A DNA stretch of 64,000 nucleotides from Acanthococcus lagerstroemiae. Lineage: Eukaryota; Arthropoda; Insecta; Hemiptera; Eriococcidae. Positions 23,332-36,399 of the stretch are shown here, piece by piece. The translations under genes and the position numbers were made by a program. The stretch lies in contig CM063106.1 of NCBI GenBank assembly GCA_031841125.1, positions 3,720,001 to 3,784,000 of the forward strand, given 5' to 3'. The number at the start of each line of letters is the position of its first letter. The stretch's first letter is position 1. The notes beneath the pieces were generated by a model. It was not told where the DNA came from. It worked only from the letters and a program-made list of their open reading frames with translations, and searched no databases.

Positions 23332-24880
23332 ATGATTTTTTTATTTATTTTATTTTACAGCCGTGTACAGTCGCCCGATGTTGATATCCGGGGAGAGACG
23401 TACCCTCTCCGTGACATAGCGACTGAGCCCAAGCTTGAGTATAGACCTCTCCGCAAACTCACCATTTTTGACAGTTGACGGCCACTCTCCTCCACCCGGA
23501 CCCCATTATGACCTTCACGAATTCGTCTCCCCATCAAGTCATCGGTCTGCCGCGCGATCTTTTTCTCTCGTACGGTACCCAAGCCTCTACGTTTCTCTCC
23601 CACCTCTCTTCTTTCTGTCTTAAAACATGCTCGGTGTACTTCCATTTCAATTTCTTCACGAAGTATCCTATGTCCGTCATATTAGATTTTCTCTTTAAAA
23701 TTTGGTTGCTAATTTCGTCCCACCCTCTGATGCCAAAAATACTCCTTTCCATAGCTCTTTGCGTTCCTTGAAGCTTCTGCTTACCACCTTTTGTTAGGGC
23801 CCAAGTCTGGGCCCCATACGAGAGAACCGATCACGTGCAACTTTCCCGTATTTTTGTTTTTAAAGTATTGCTAAACTTATCTTTGAAAATTGATTTTAAT
23901 TCCCAATACTTTGCCATCCTTTTTTGACCCTGATATATAGTTCTTTATCCCTCCTTTTAAAAGACAAAATTTGTCCCAAAGATACTACTTCATCCTTCCA
24001 TTTTACTTCGTACTCTCCAATTTTCACCGGTCTTTTTTGTCGTTCGCCAGAATGAAAGATTTTCCCAGTTTATCTTCAACCTTGTTTTTTTAATTTTTAT
24101 CCATAGTTCCTCCCCCATTTTTTTCAGTTCATCAATCGATTCAGCTATAATAACCACGTCGTCCGCATATCTGAGGTTGCTCAGATGTTCACCATTGATT
24201 TTTAAACCTTTTTCCATTCAAGATCCCTGAATATTTCTTCGAGCGCACAGTAAGATTGGGGGAGATAGAATCTCCTTGCCTTACCCCTTTTTCAATTTTA
24301 AATTTTTTGCCCTTTTCCTCCAAACAGATGTATGCTTCGGAGTCTTCGTATAACTTTCTGATTAACCTGAGAAATTTTGGATTTACCTCCTGCTTCGCCA
24401 TTGCGTTCCATAGAAACGAATGGTTTATAGAATCAAATACTTTTTTAAAGTCAATGAGGAGGAAGTTAGTACACATATTATATTCGTTGGATTTTTATAT
24501 ATTTGATTCATAGTGAATAGGTGATCAGATGTTGAAATTTTTTTTCTAAATCCTACTTGTTCTCTTGGTTGGTTCCATTTAAGCTGATTAGTCATGCGAT
24601 CTTTTATGATTTCTGCAAAAATTTTACTTAAATTTGAAGTCAGACTAATTGGTCTATGATTATTCACATTTTGAACGTCCCCTTTTTTAAATAGCAAAAT
24701 TATTTCTGCTACTTTCCATTGTATTGGCATAACTTCCTCCTCAAATATTTTGTTAAATAAGTTTCTAAGAGGTATTGGCAGCTCCTCCACAGAGTCTTTC
24801 TGGAACCAGTTCTCTATCTGATCTGGACCCGCGATTTTATTGGTTTTCAGTCTTTTCAGATTAGAAGACATTTTTCAGGA
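23332..24880 (-). mobile_element. RTE-clade LINE, 5'-truncated, flanked by a TSD
   Basis: The minus strand encodes most of an RTE-type reverse transcriptase. In order: LKTNKIAGPDQIENW, ILLFKKGDVQNVNNHRPISL, REQVGFRKKISTSDHLF, LLIDFKKVFDSINH, GVRQGDSISP, the catalytic YADD box (24158-24169) and a RSRGRPMT tail near 23540. Several frameshifts inactivate it. An A-rich tail lies at 23340-23360 (plus-strand T-rich). Flanking 21-bp direct repeats at 23311-23331 and 24881-24901 differ at two positions and are read as a diverged target duplication. Confidence 0.88.
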
Positions 24881-24901
24881 AGTTTGCTTCCACATAATTT
24901 C

Positions 24902-25284
24902 GTTAATAAAAGTCAAAAATAATATTCTCTTAGCCATGATAAATAAATTTGTTTTCAAAAACAGAACAAAAAAAAACTTTTCGGCATTCGCTCTGATTTG
25001 CTGCCTGATGAGCCGATAACTGTGATGGACGAACTCGCGTTTTCTTCAATTTGCGTGCTTGTCCACGCCTGTAATACAGAATACATTTGAATGAGTCTTT
25101 TCAAAAAAGGAATCATCTACGATTTTTTCTGAAATTCACTCTTTCTCAATCCACCAACTGGCTGGTTGCCAAATACTGAATGTTTCAGCAATATTGGAGA
25201 CTGAAATGAAACCTCTCTCCGATGCCCTAAGAATGGTTCACTCGTTTGGCTGGGCATCGTCTAAGACTGATCTCCGTTATAGTA
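24902..25284. other. Non-coding, nothing recognised
   Basis: AT-rich sequence between the LINE and MITE copy 4; no gene or RNA identified. Confidence 0.5.
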
Positions 25285-25502
25285 CAGGGTGTCTACCGGA
25301 CCAATCAGTCCAATAAAAGTTCAATAATTTTAATATAGATTCGATAAAAATGGAAAAATGAGGAATAATAATAGTGTTGCCGAAAACTCAACTTTGATCA
25401 GTCTGTGTCTTGCAAACTCAATTTTTGCGCATTTAACAAGCCCGAAAAGATTTCCAATGAAAGTCCAGCATTTTTAATTTTCAAATTTGTTAGACACCCA
25501 GT
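25285..25502. mobile_element. MITE, GTGTCTACCGG family (copy 4)
   Basis: Left end CAGGGTGTCTACCGG at 25285-25299; right end TTAGACACCCAG near 25502. Flanks TAGTA and TAATA fit a 5-bp duplication with one change. The interior has AAAAGTTCAATAA-like and AAAGTCCAG motifs. Confidence 0.7.
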
Positions 25503-27553
25503 AATACCAATACTATGCCGAGTCGAAGTCGGTGTCAGTTTCCTAGTAGGCAGCAGGCCTCGCATTAATTATTACACGTAATCGAAACACCACGCCTTAC
25601 TATGCTCAAACAGAATAATACCAGTCAATATCGTCTCTTTACACCGCTGCCTGTTGTAAACGCGATAAATTGCGCGAAATCCACGTTAATTCTTCTGATT
25701 CGCTGTGCGAGATTATACCGAGCCTTCCTCATCCGCCGGGATCACGGAGTCGAGAATGAGCAAACCATTTACAATGTGTGTATCCTATCTCGGGTTTCGA
25801 GACTAAAACTTTCGCAAAACTTTCACATTTACCAGATTTAAAAGCCGGCGCCGGCGTCCTGATCCCGCCATTCACTAGTTCCTCCACCCCGCCCCCCTCT
25901 CCAATCTTTCTATGCTAGTACGCCGAATTACGAATTTTCTTCGAATTGATGAATGATCTCGAAGTGCGACCCAACTGAACCGCTATTGTCGAATTTTTAA
26001 TCAAAAATCACGCGTAACGACGAAGCACGAAGAATTAGCGCCGTATGTGCTGCTGCTCCAAGTTCGAGAGCCAAGCCGCTACAAAAAGTACTAAAAAGTT
26101 TCAGTGATCGGAAAATTCGGTAGCTCCGAATGAAGAGAAACGTGAACCTGCTGTACGAGTAATTCCCGGCGGCCAACACGTCGTGGCTGGAAGTTGGAAG
26201 CGGGGCGAGAGTGGCCCACCCTCGACCCACCAGTCCCACCGCGAAGTTTTGCAATTATTCGCGCGAATTTCACGCAAGACTTGCCGCCTCTACTCTTTTC
26301 TCTCCGTTCTTCCTCTACCTTTTCCCGGCTTTTTAATTTCTGTCCATTTCTTTTATTCGGCGTGTCGTAAACATCATCGACGAGAATGGTTTGAATTAAT
26401 AACTTAGGAAAGCTCGTCGAGGGACCTAGCACGGGCGCAGTGGCGAACGAGCTTCGGAAAAAGAAGAAAATACTTTAAAGACGAAAAATTCAATTAAAGA
26501 AAACGAAAAGGATGTAAAAATTTTCACGGAACCGTACATCTTGAGGGAATTGACGCGCGCGTCGACGACGGTGGCGGTGCCTTCAGCTTTACAGTTCGTT
26601 CGAGTGAAGTTGTTGTTCCATGTTCGGGGGAGGAGCTGTCCTTCAGACTATAAAGACTATAAATATACCCCAGTGAAATTGCAAAAGAAATCAGACAGTT
26701 TCTGCCTCTAGTATGGTGTACCTCGGTCACACGTTGACCCCAGTTGAAAATTTTGAAGCGAATTGCGGATACCTACTCTTACTGTCGGCCTACAAGTGTT
26801 CGCTAAGAATGGCAGATTTCCGAGGCTTTTTCATACCATAAGATTTTAAAAATGGTTAGAATTCAGATTGTACACGCGCTCGATTTCTTACCTCCGCAAC
26901 TTTCCATCTTAGATAAATTTTGTCCTGCTCGCCTCCCCCCCCCCCCCACTCCTCGTATGCCACATATGTGAAATCGAATGTTTTTCATTGATTTTGACAG
27001 GCAGCATTTTCGGGGAAGTTTTCGAGCTGATAAAATGTACGCAAATTTCATTCGGATGTCCATTGTAAATATTCGAGGATCTGGGATTCATTCTATTCAG
27101 TTTTCATATCAGTTCGGTTCCATGTTGAGAAGAGTGGGGCCTAGGTCAAAATCGTCAAAATACTGTATTGGTAATTTTCAACGTCGTGAATTCATTTTTT
27201 CATTCTTATTTCGACCTTATTTTCGTGACTATCGTCTAACATTTGTGACCTTAGCCATCGCCCTTGTCGCTAAAATTCTAAACGTAGAGACAATCGATCA
27301 CTAGTGAATTCGGGGCAAAAAAGAAATCGGAAATCGGATGTGGAACAAGTTTTGATTGAAAATGTTTTCTGTGTATAAGTAGTGTTCAAAGTTTTTGAAA
27401 AAGGGAAGAACTATTTTAGAGAGATTTGAACCCCGTATGAAGAAATTAGTAAAAGCAGCAAAGGCGGGGACTTTGAGTATGCTCAACAATTACCATCTAA
27501 CTTCCGCTTGATTCCCCTTTTCCTCCTGAATTTCCGTATTGCCTAGAATAGAT
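25503..27553. other. Non-coding, nothing recognised
   Basis: Includes a CpG-richer block (25960-26600) and a C-run at about 26935-26947. Open frames up to 113 codons show no family resemblance. Confidence 0.45.
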
Positions 27554-27660
27554 CAGGATGTCTACAGGTGCTGAAAAGTCCTTCAAATCCTGAAAAGTCC
27601 TGAATCTTGAAAATAGATCCTAAAAGTCCTGAAAAGTGCTGAAACTTTTGAAAAAAATGT
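27554..27660 (+). mobile_element. MITE fragment, GTGTCTACCGG family (copy 5)
   Basis: Starts CAGGATGTCTACAGG and continues with repeated CTGAAAAGTCCT units, matching the interior style of the other copies. The right terminus was not found; the end given is approximate. Confidence 0.55.
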
Positions 27661-27788
27661 GAAGTCCTTCTGTTTTGTTGGAAATGATTCAGAGGATAAC
27701 CAATCTTGTATAACTGGTAAACCTTCAGTTGTTGTTTCTTCCGAAACGGAAGGCGTTTCGTCTACGTTCAGGTGCTCCCATCATCGCT

Positions 27789-28300
27789 TCAGTTCCACGA
27801 CTGGACTCCTTTTAAATTGTTCTTCAATATACGTTCATTTTTTTTTTTTTTACTTTGTTCAATCGCCAAATTGGGTATTTCATCAAATGTGTGTACGCCG
27901 CCTTTCGACTGTCTATTTCCATTCTTTAATCTTTGAAGAACAAGAATATGGTCAGATATGAAAATGAGTTCGAAGATGTATGCAACCACTTCGTATTCCC
28001 TCAAAGTGTACGTATTACCGGATAAAGGTAGAAACTTTTGATCATCGAACTTTTGTTTAAGCAAAAATTCGTGGGTAATCACACGTACTTTTTCCATTTT
28101 TTCGAATTTCCTTTCTCGTTTTCTTCGATCAGTTTTGTTAATATCTCAGGAGCAGCACCCATTTCTAACTCGTGGACTATTTGAACTTCTGCCTCCTGTT
28201 TTTCGAGTTTCTTTATGGCTCTTCTCACTGATTGTTTCACCCTTGGTACTTCTAGGTAGATTGACAATTGTTCGATGGCTTCCTGGTATATCGTACTCAT
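27789..28300 (-). pseudogene. Possible decayed CacyBP/SIP-like copy
   Basis: Two minus-strand frames meet with a frame change near 28090. The first (28300 to 28079) codes for a helical, Lys/Glu-rich segment with YLEVPRVKQSVRRAIKKLE, reminiscent of the N-terminal Siah-interacting hairpin of calcyclin-binding protein. The second contains PLSGNTYTLREYE, GGVHTFDEIPNLAIEQ and LKNNLKG, in the same order and rough spacing as the CS-domain start, GVHQVP and VKNLNGK of that family. Identity is low and the join is broken, so this is at best a pseudogene; the resemblance could be chance. A plus-strand T-run at 27838 codes for Lys here. Confidence 0.3.
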
Positions 28301-31300
28301 GGATTACGAAATTCTCAATACATTAACAAAAACGACTTCGGACTTTTTTATAATATAATGGCAGGAAACGACGAACCCCTTATTTTTGTTAGAAATACTG
28401 GAAAGTAAATTTTTGCGATTCCTATGATTGATCATTAAAAAATGAGGGGAGAAGTGTGGAAGCAAAAAGGAGGGATGGGTAAAAGGGATAAACATTTGGG
28501 AACAAAAAAAAAAAAAAAAAAAAAAAGATTGCCCACTCGAGGAAAATATGCCGGCTACAGTCCTGCAAAGGGTGCTGAAAAAGTACTTCATTTTTACTTC
28601 TTACTTCTCAATTTCTGTAGATACTCTGTAGATTTCGATTATTTTATTTGTTCAGTTTTGTCTGCCTAGTTCTTTTCTGTTCCTTGTCTACTGAGAACAT
28701 AATCTGTGTCATCCTCCAGGAAAAATAGATCCAGGATGAGGGAAACAAAATTCTAATTTCTATTCGTAGTTCTACTGGAACAGGCTCATTTCGCCCATCT
28801 TTGCTACGGTTACACCGGTAAATAATTCCTTTTTTCCCCTCATTTTCATTTATTACGTTCAGTTATTTAAATTCATTTTCCTGAAATTCACCGGCACGGC
28901 GAAAGAACATATTCAGCGAGTTCTTTCGGAGGGAGCGAACGTCGGCACTGGCGACCTTACCTGCCTCCACGAAAGTGAGAATTAAACTTTTCTCATCTCG
29001 ACAATCGAGATTTTCATAAATTTTATTCGTATTTTCATCCTTCGCCGGTGTGTTCTTATTATTCGCGTTTCAGAGCACGGCGCGCAATTTCAACTTTTTT
29101 TTTACGCGGTGAATTTTCCTCGTAGACGCCATTCGACTCGACGATTTTTTCTCACCTCCTCGTGATCTTCAGTTTTCTCGCGCTAAACGGATAAGTCTTG
29201 ATTTTCATTTCGCGGGCGCATCCGAAGCAGGATATAAAATTCTTGATATAGCTAACAGTTTTACAGCAACTCGAATTTTTAATCCTCGGACAACTTCGGG
29301 CTGGATAGCAATTTCAGTCTTCGAGTATACCTTCTCGGCCAAACATTATTATCGGCGTGGAATAATGTCCGAAAAATGAAATCTAAATCGATTCCTATAT
29401 GTTCTGCTGTGGAGGTGTCGATATTGATGTGTTAATTTCGGTGTACGAAATTACGTTAAATTCTGTCGTCGATTTATGGCAGTGCTTCCATTTTTTCATC
29501 TGACACGAGGCTGTTGACCTGGAACACCTCCTACATTCAGTTAGTTTGTTTTGCGGGAAAAGACTGCCTGTGCTCTTCAAAACGTAATTCCGACCAAATT
29601 CGTAAATACTTATCTTCGAGTGTTTGAGCCCCGTACCGGGTGTAAATAGCTGCAAAAGACCGTCTTGCATAGCCCTTTTCGATATTTCTTGCAAAATTGA
29701 CGTGTAACGTGACACCCTTTGTGAAAGAATCGTGCAGTCGTAAATGCGCCTGGACTCGAGTTCTGCCTCTCGAATTTTTCTACACATATAAGCGCCTCCT
29801 ACTTACGATTCATCTTCATTGGATACGTTTATTTTGCTTTCCACGCGATGTATGTATATTTGTACACTCGTATACAAAAAAGTCCTGTGCTTTGTCAGAT
29901 TTTCATCCTTCTGTTGTGATTTCATGGGATGCGATGCGACGCTACAGAGATACACCCTGCGACGAACACCCTTTTCGTGTCTTTTTTTCTTCATGTACGA
30001 CCTCCAAAAGCTGTTGTGCGTTTTACAGTCACCGACGAACCGTTGAACAATAAATCCGCGAATTTTACGAGTGCGATTTCCTATTTTATCGTGCGTCGCT
30101 CTTGCTCTAGGAAGGAAAAGAAAAGAAAAACAGAAAAAGAGAACGATGTAAAAAAAAATGAAAAAAAATAAAGGAACTTGAACGGCTATCTAAGTGACAC
30201 AGAATCGCTGGCAACGCCACCAGCAATACGAAAAATCGTGTAATCGGGTGTTTCGTGCGACCAGCCTTTTTAACGTTCTCTCTCGACTTTTGTTCTTAGG
30301 TGCGGAATTTTAAAAATTCTATTTTCGCTGGTCTCTTCTACCAGCGTACGATACCGCCGCAGCGTCCAAATAGCCTTTTCTTTTTTGGAATTTCGTCCCC
30401 CGTTGAGTCCAAATAGCTACCTACTTTGTTTTTCGCTCGCATGTTGTGTTCTTCTCTTCATCTTTCTTTCTCTCTGTACCTTTTTACTCTTCCATGTCGG
30501 TAAATTGAACATTTTCTTTTCAATCAATAGCGAATTTATACGATATAATTTCGATGTTAAAAAAAAAAAAAAAAGACTGCGTCTTCGAATAAAAAATCGT
30601 ACTTACGAGTACAAATCGAACGAGGAAGGAAATTTCAGCCTTAATCGAATAATTTTGTAATTCCGTTATCCTTCTACTTTTCGCTCAAAATGAATAGCTT
30701 CGTTCTGACGAATAAGAAACTCACTCGAACGAGTTTTGTTTACGAAAAATTTCAATCAGACCGAATCAAATTTTTTAGCTCGTATTGACGGAAAAAAGGG
30801 ACGAGAATGAGAAAATGAAAGAATGAGATACTACAAGTGTCGGGTTTGTACACATCTCCAGGCCCGTTAATTTTTTTTTTTTTTTTTTTTCATTTTCTAC
30901 GTTTAAAATGGCGCTGCTGTCGACTACATTTGTCATTTTTTCTCTTTTTTTTGTATTGTTGATTGTTGCCGTTTTTGTATTTGCTACGGCTCGATTGATT
31001 CGTATTTTTCTCGTTTGGCATGTCGATTAATTTCTTCTCCCTCTCCCCGCTCTTTTACGTGGTATATCCTGTTATGAAAACATGCAACTAACTACCAACG
31101 AGGATTGTATGAAGCCCTTGAAAGATTGTGAATGATAGGACCGAACGTGACTTCGATTCGCGTTCATTCAATCGAACATTTTTCGAACGTTTTCGCGGCT
31201 ATATTTGGTTTCGAAAATGTCAGCATCAGAACGTACGGAATAAAAGTGCATTCAGTGTGATACGTGGCCCTAAAACAGAGAACACTGCCGTTTCGAGTAG

Positions 31301-34300
31301 AATGTGCTGTTTGACTTTCTTTTCAAATTCTTTTCAGACTTATTTTTAGTAACTCCTTGTAAGGCCTTCCGGATAGGAGTTACAGATAAAACGACCTCAA
31401 AAATGAATTTAGTGGCTCGTGGAACACTATATTCGATGTATTCGAAGCTGTTAACCCTCATTTTTATGTGTTGACCCCTTGTGGATACGACTCAAACAGG
31501 GGTTCAGTAGACCCCATCGGCTCTACTTTCGAAGCTTGTACCCCTCTTACACGGAATTCTGTAAAATCTTTGCTAATGTTGAACTTCAGTCCTGGCGCAT
31601 CATCTTGCAGTTTTTTTTACTAAAACATATCGCTTTTGTGTTGTTCAAATTGGAAAAAAGGTAGAATTGACTCAAGAATATGTTACGTGAGTCTTGTATT
31701 TTTACAAGAGATTCCAAAAGTCGTCAGAAGTGGTAAAAAAGACGAAAAAAACTGCCTCAGTCAACAAACGTTGAAAAAAAAGTTCCTTTTTGGAATAAAT
31801 CTGTACTTTATCGATTAGTCGATTGTTTTTGATAACCGAATGTGTACGACTAATTGATTAATTTTAATTAAATAATTATTTATGGTTAACTAATTACTTT
31901 GGTTAATCGATTGTATTCAATCGGTCGATTACTTTCAATTAATGGTTGTTTTTGATTCATCTAGTGGAGAGTGATATTTTCAAAGCCGGTTATGTTAGAA
32001 GAATCGGTTTTTTTAAAAACGCGAAAAACTGCTTGAAAAAATACACCAACCGCCTGGCGGGTTAAAATGTTGTGAACTCGAGACCTTAAAAATATATCTT
32101 GAGTTACCATGCATATTCGATAGTGATGTAGTAATTTATTCGAGCTGTCAGGACTCATCTGCTGTCCCATGACGCTGATAACTCAAAATCTCAAGGTTCG
32201 GACGTAACCGTCTTTTGGAAAGTTACTCTTCCGTTGCGTCCCGTCCATCTGGAATGACTACTGATGATGAAATTCCCAATAGTTTAATTCGTGTGAAAAA
32301 ATGATTTTGGAAGAGGAGCAAATTTTTCTAATAAAAGAAAGAACGAGTCATCAGATTTCATTATTTGAAGTTTGAAAAAAGAAAATTCCATCGAATGGAA
32401 AAATTTTACTACCGGCTTAACTTTCGTGTCGTATACCTACAGATAGTAACGCAGTAGCTCAAAAACACCGGTCGATGTTGGAAAACTTTTATGAAGAAAC
32501 TGATCGCGAAAATCGTAGAAATTTTGAGAACGTGAGTTCGATTCTGATGAAAATTACTAGGTTCCTATTACCCACAGCACTTCATCATGTACGACTCACG
32601 CGAAAATATGACAATCCATTCATTCCATCTCGAAAAAACTGAAAAGAATGCTGAAAATGGAGAAAATCTTGGAACTACTGCGCAGATCTCAATTGAAATT
32701 AGTAGGCCTCTAATAATAATATACTTCTACTTCTTCCCGTAGAAAAATCAAGAAATTGTATTCCGGATGATGGAAAACTGGGGTTATTTTTAAAACTGTG
32801 GCCAAAGGTGAAGATGGACCATTGGATTTTCGTTAAATTAACTGTGTAATTGGCTGGAAACTTGCTAAGTCATTTTCCGGAAATGTGTGCTTTCGAAACT
32901 GTGATCGTAAGATGTTGTACTTCTTGTCGGTCGAATTCAATCGGTATTTTCTACATAAAGAACCGATGAATGGCGTGCTTCACGTGGAAATTCTTTGAAA
33001 TATGTTGAACAGAAGAGGAGGAAGCCGAACAGCTAACGCGTAGTATGTCTTGTTCGGGCGCCAAATATGCGAGGGTCGTTTTTCGTGTTCCAGTGTTAGG
33101 AACCGCAGAAGAACGTCGTACTATACTGATCTTTTATTAATTAGCGGTACTCGGGTAGTGTTATTGCTAACAAGCAGTGATTTCCCACGAGAATGTAGAA
33201 ATGAATTTCTGAGTTAATTTCATTGAAAATGATAATGTTCATGGTACCTATGGGTATATTGATGAGATCGTATATTGTACGCAAATACCTTTATTGCCAG
33301 CTAAGACTTTGGTACGAGCTTCGGGTATCCCTGACATTCGTCGTTTCTTTATGGCGACTTGATACGACAATAACCATGCCCAGTCAAAAGCGGTTCAAAA
33401 GATTAGGATACCCCTTCCTGTCTCAAATTCGGCCGCAGATGAAATGTCAAGTACGGATTCTCTTTTTGCTCGTCAGTTGCTAAAAATTTGTCCGGGGGAA
33501 AAAGTTGGTTTATCTCGCGTATTTTTATCACATCTTTTCCTCTGTTTAGTCTTTTCTAAAAAGTAAGATTCAAGAGGAAAGATCCCGAATTCGAGAAATC
33601 GTTTACTTTTACTTATCCACTGTTCTGTACCCGTTTGATTGAACCAAAGGAAGCGTCGCTCAGTGGTTGAAATCCTTAAAACCGCGAGTATTGCCAAAAA
33701 CTTGGTGTTAGTATTGGGACGGAAGACGGCTAGTGAGCAAACTCTCCCATGAATGAATCCCCAAGCGTTGGTCTTCCTTGCATTGCCTCCTGAACTCAGA
33801 GAAGTGCGAATACTTCTTGCCACCGAACAGTTAAATAGTTCGAATCGTCTGGCTGTTAATTTTCTCGAATTTTCATTTAAAATAGAAAGAGCGCAGTCGT
33901 TCTTTACTCCTCCCTTTTTTTTAATTCGTTGATCTTGCTTTCTAAACTTGTGGAAACGTCCAGTCTCCAGTGAGCGTCGTAGTTTTGTTCTAATTTCTCA
34001 GATGTGAAAATGTTTCTGATTTGTGTGCATCGAATTGATAATACGTACACGATTGTGTGCGCACATGAGTCGTCGGTCGTGTTCTTGTGCAGTATCCAGC
34101 TCAGTAGCCGGTTCGTAAGTTCAAGCACGAAATTACTCAACCTGTCGCAGGGCCAGATAAATACCGGCTTAATTACAACTGGTTATCATTGAATCGGGAC
34201 GCGCTCTTTACAATGATGAGAGAACACGCTGAAGACGCGCGTCGATGATTTATTTTGACAAGCATCCCATCGTGTCGGCCAAAGACCCGAAGCCGCAGCC

Positions 34301-34879
34301 CGGTGCGCCATAGTGTGGTACATTCGAGAATCGAAACTCGGCGTTATTAATTCGTCGAGTCGAATGCTATCCTCGTCATCGTATTGAATAAACTGGATGA
34401 TTGAATGAGAAGACGGAGTCTGCTAACGACTCTGTTGGGTATTTACGAGTGCTCATTGTGTACTGACAGATCACCGCACAAGTGACGTTGTTTCGGGTGC
34501 GGCAATGAGGTTGCTGGTTGCCGAAAAGAGGCAGATTGTGTTTTATTTTTGCGGCGTGCCGCGTCTTCTGTCTTCGAGCGTATCGATTGGCCTCGAATCG
34601 AACGATTTTCAGTCTCGATTCTGGAAGAATATTCTTTGTATAACATCATCTACAATCCAAAGCTGAAAAACAAAAATTAACTTTAGTAATCTAAAAGTGA
34701 ACTAAGTAGGTGGGGCATCAACAGCCAAAATCAGTACCCACCATTCGAAAATCAGCGTTATCGTAGGTGGAAACACCTGCAATATCGAGCTGAAAAGTAG
34801 AAGATTGTCGTAAAGGCGCACGTACAGCCCGCCCACATTCGTCCTAAAAGGTGTGGAGATTGGACTCTATACAGCCTAG
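28301..34879. other. Long non-coding stretch
   Basis: Holds a poly-A run (28502-28526), a poly-A run at about 30557, a poly-T run (30870-30890) and a degenerate TTAATCGATT-type tract (31805-31960). CpG-containing repeat-poor blocks lie at about 28800-29350 and 34180-34650. A 130-codon minus-strand frame (29395-29787) with a Cys-rich end has no recognisable relatives. No gene identified. Confidence 0.45.
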
Positions 34880-36090
34880 AAGTACCTCGGGCTGCGGGTT
34901 CGGCGGGGAGTTGCTGTTCCGAGAGCACTTTAGGCGGGCAGCTGTCCTGTCTAATGTCGAACCTAGGAGAACCTAAAGAGAAGAAGAGAAAGATGTGCAT
35001 GAATCTCATCATGTCGGTTCTTCTGTATGGGGTGCCGGTATTTGCCGACGCCATCAAGATTCCTTACAAAAAAGCGAAGATGGAGAAGATTCAGCGTAAA
35101 GTCGTGATGAGGTGTGTCAGTGAGTACCGCACTGTTTCTTTGGAGGCAGTAGGCGTGTGAGCGTGTATACCACCGGTCAAACTCGAGGTCGCCGAAATAA
35201 CGGAGGTATACAGTGCAAAGAAGAGAGCGAAGACGAAACAGGAAGCACTTCGGGTCAAGCGTGACATCCAGCAGTCCACGCTTCGTAAGTGGAAGGACGC
35301 GCTTGCCCAATCAACCAAAGGCAAGTGGACCCGAGCGCTGATACGCGACCTCGATGTATGGGCAGGCCAATCCCATGGGGAACTGAACTTTCACCTGACC
35401 CAAGTTCTGAGCGGCCACAGGTGCTTCGTAACGTACTTACATCGGATGGCGATAGCGCCGAGCCCACAACCCCTGGCACACCTTATTCGAGTGTGAGGCC
35501 TGGGAGCAGGAGAGGCGTAGGACGGCAACAGCAATCGATTCCGGCGCTAACACGAGGATAGCGACGGCGTGATGAGCCGTCTTGCGCCGGACTGAAGAGT
35601 GGAAGTGGATGGAACCGGGTGTCGGCCATCATGAAGAAGAAAATGCAGACAGAGTAATCGAGGCTGAGAGCTGACGGACAACGCTCGGCCTCCACCGGGC
35701 AGAACGACCCTGTGCTATCCTAAAGCTGCTGTAGCTGCTGCGGACCCCCGGACAGGGCTCACCCAGTTATCGTCAACTTCCTGCGTCTTCACACGTAAAG
35801 ACGAGGAGGTGAGGGGTGAAGGAAGGAAGCGCGTCCATCGGTGGTGCACCCGAATTCCAGGTTAATACTGGGTGAGTGTTACTTCGGTCAGTAGGGTGGT
35901 CCTAGCGGGACAACGCGAATCCGAAGCGGAGAGGCGAAATGGGGGCTATGACTGTCTCAATGCGTCCCTCTGGTCACTGATGCGATACTTGAAAGAGTAG
36001 TTTCCAGGGCTAGGGGTGCGGTGTCTAGGGAGCCACTTTGGCATGCGTGCGTCGCCGTACGCTCCACCAAGAGAGGGGAAGTAATTTAAA
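34880..36090 (+). mobile_element. R1-clade LINE, 3' fragment
   Basis: Codes for the end of an R1-type ORF2: LMSNLGEPKEKKRKMCM, SVLLYGVPVFADAIK, YRTVSLEAV, then in the same frame past a TGA at 35158, IPPVKLEVAEI, ALIRDLDVWAGQSHGELNFH and LTQVLSGHRCF. After a frame change near 35480 comes HTLFECEAWEQERRR, the usual end of the zinc-knuckle region, although its expected CxxC is missing. The 3' region contains GGTTAATACTGGGTGAGT, like R1 3'UTRs. The 5' end is truncated and no target duplication was found. The 3' limit is approximate. Confidence 0.85.
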
Positions 36091-36139
36091 AATGAATTAA
36101 GTTTCGGTGAATCTCCGTTAGCTCAATGTCTGGTTCCCA

Positions 36140-36285
36140 GCTCAAGCTGAAAAGTAAAATTACAGCAACCTGAATGTAAACTACGTTCCAGAGAAGCTCC
36201 TGGGTCTCGGTTGCAAAGTAAAATTGGCACATCATCGGTTCATATTTCATTATCTGTCATCCCCACCTGCGAAGTAAAATTATTG
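36140..36285. repeat. Three AAGTAAAATT units spaced about 60 nt
   Basis: CTGAAAAGTAAAATTAC (about 36149), TTGCAAAGTAAAATTGG (about 36208) and TGCGAAGTAAAATTATT (about 36268) recur at a 59-60-nt period just downstream of the R1 fragment. Confidence 0.5.
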
Positions 36286-36399
36286 TTATTGAAAAACTCT
36301 AGAATATTGTTACCAACACGAGAAGGAAGAGAACAGGCTAGATCATGACCAGAATCATCCTATAATGAGACCTACCAGGTACCAGCTCGTCTGCTTGTC

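Noticed and set aside
29395..29787. A 130-codon minus-strand frame with a Cys-rich end
   Set aside because: Cys spacing matches no zinc-finger or knuckle pattern, and no splice sites or relatives are recognised.
34241..34312. A plus-strand stretch coding YFDKHPIVSAKDPKPQPG, looking like a terminal exon
   Set aside because: No recognisable acceptor or family match and no neighbouring exons; kept as unexplained non-coding DNA.
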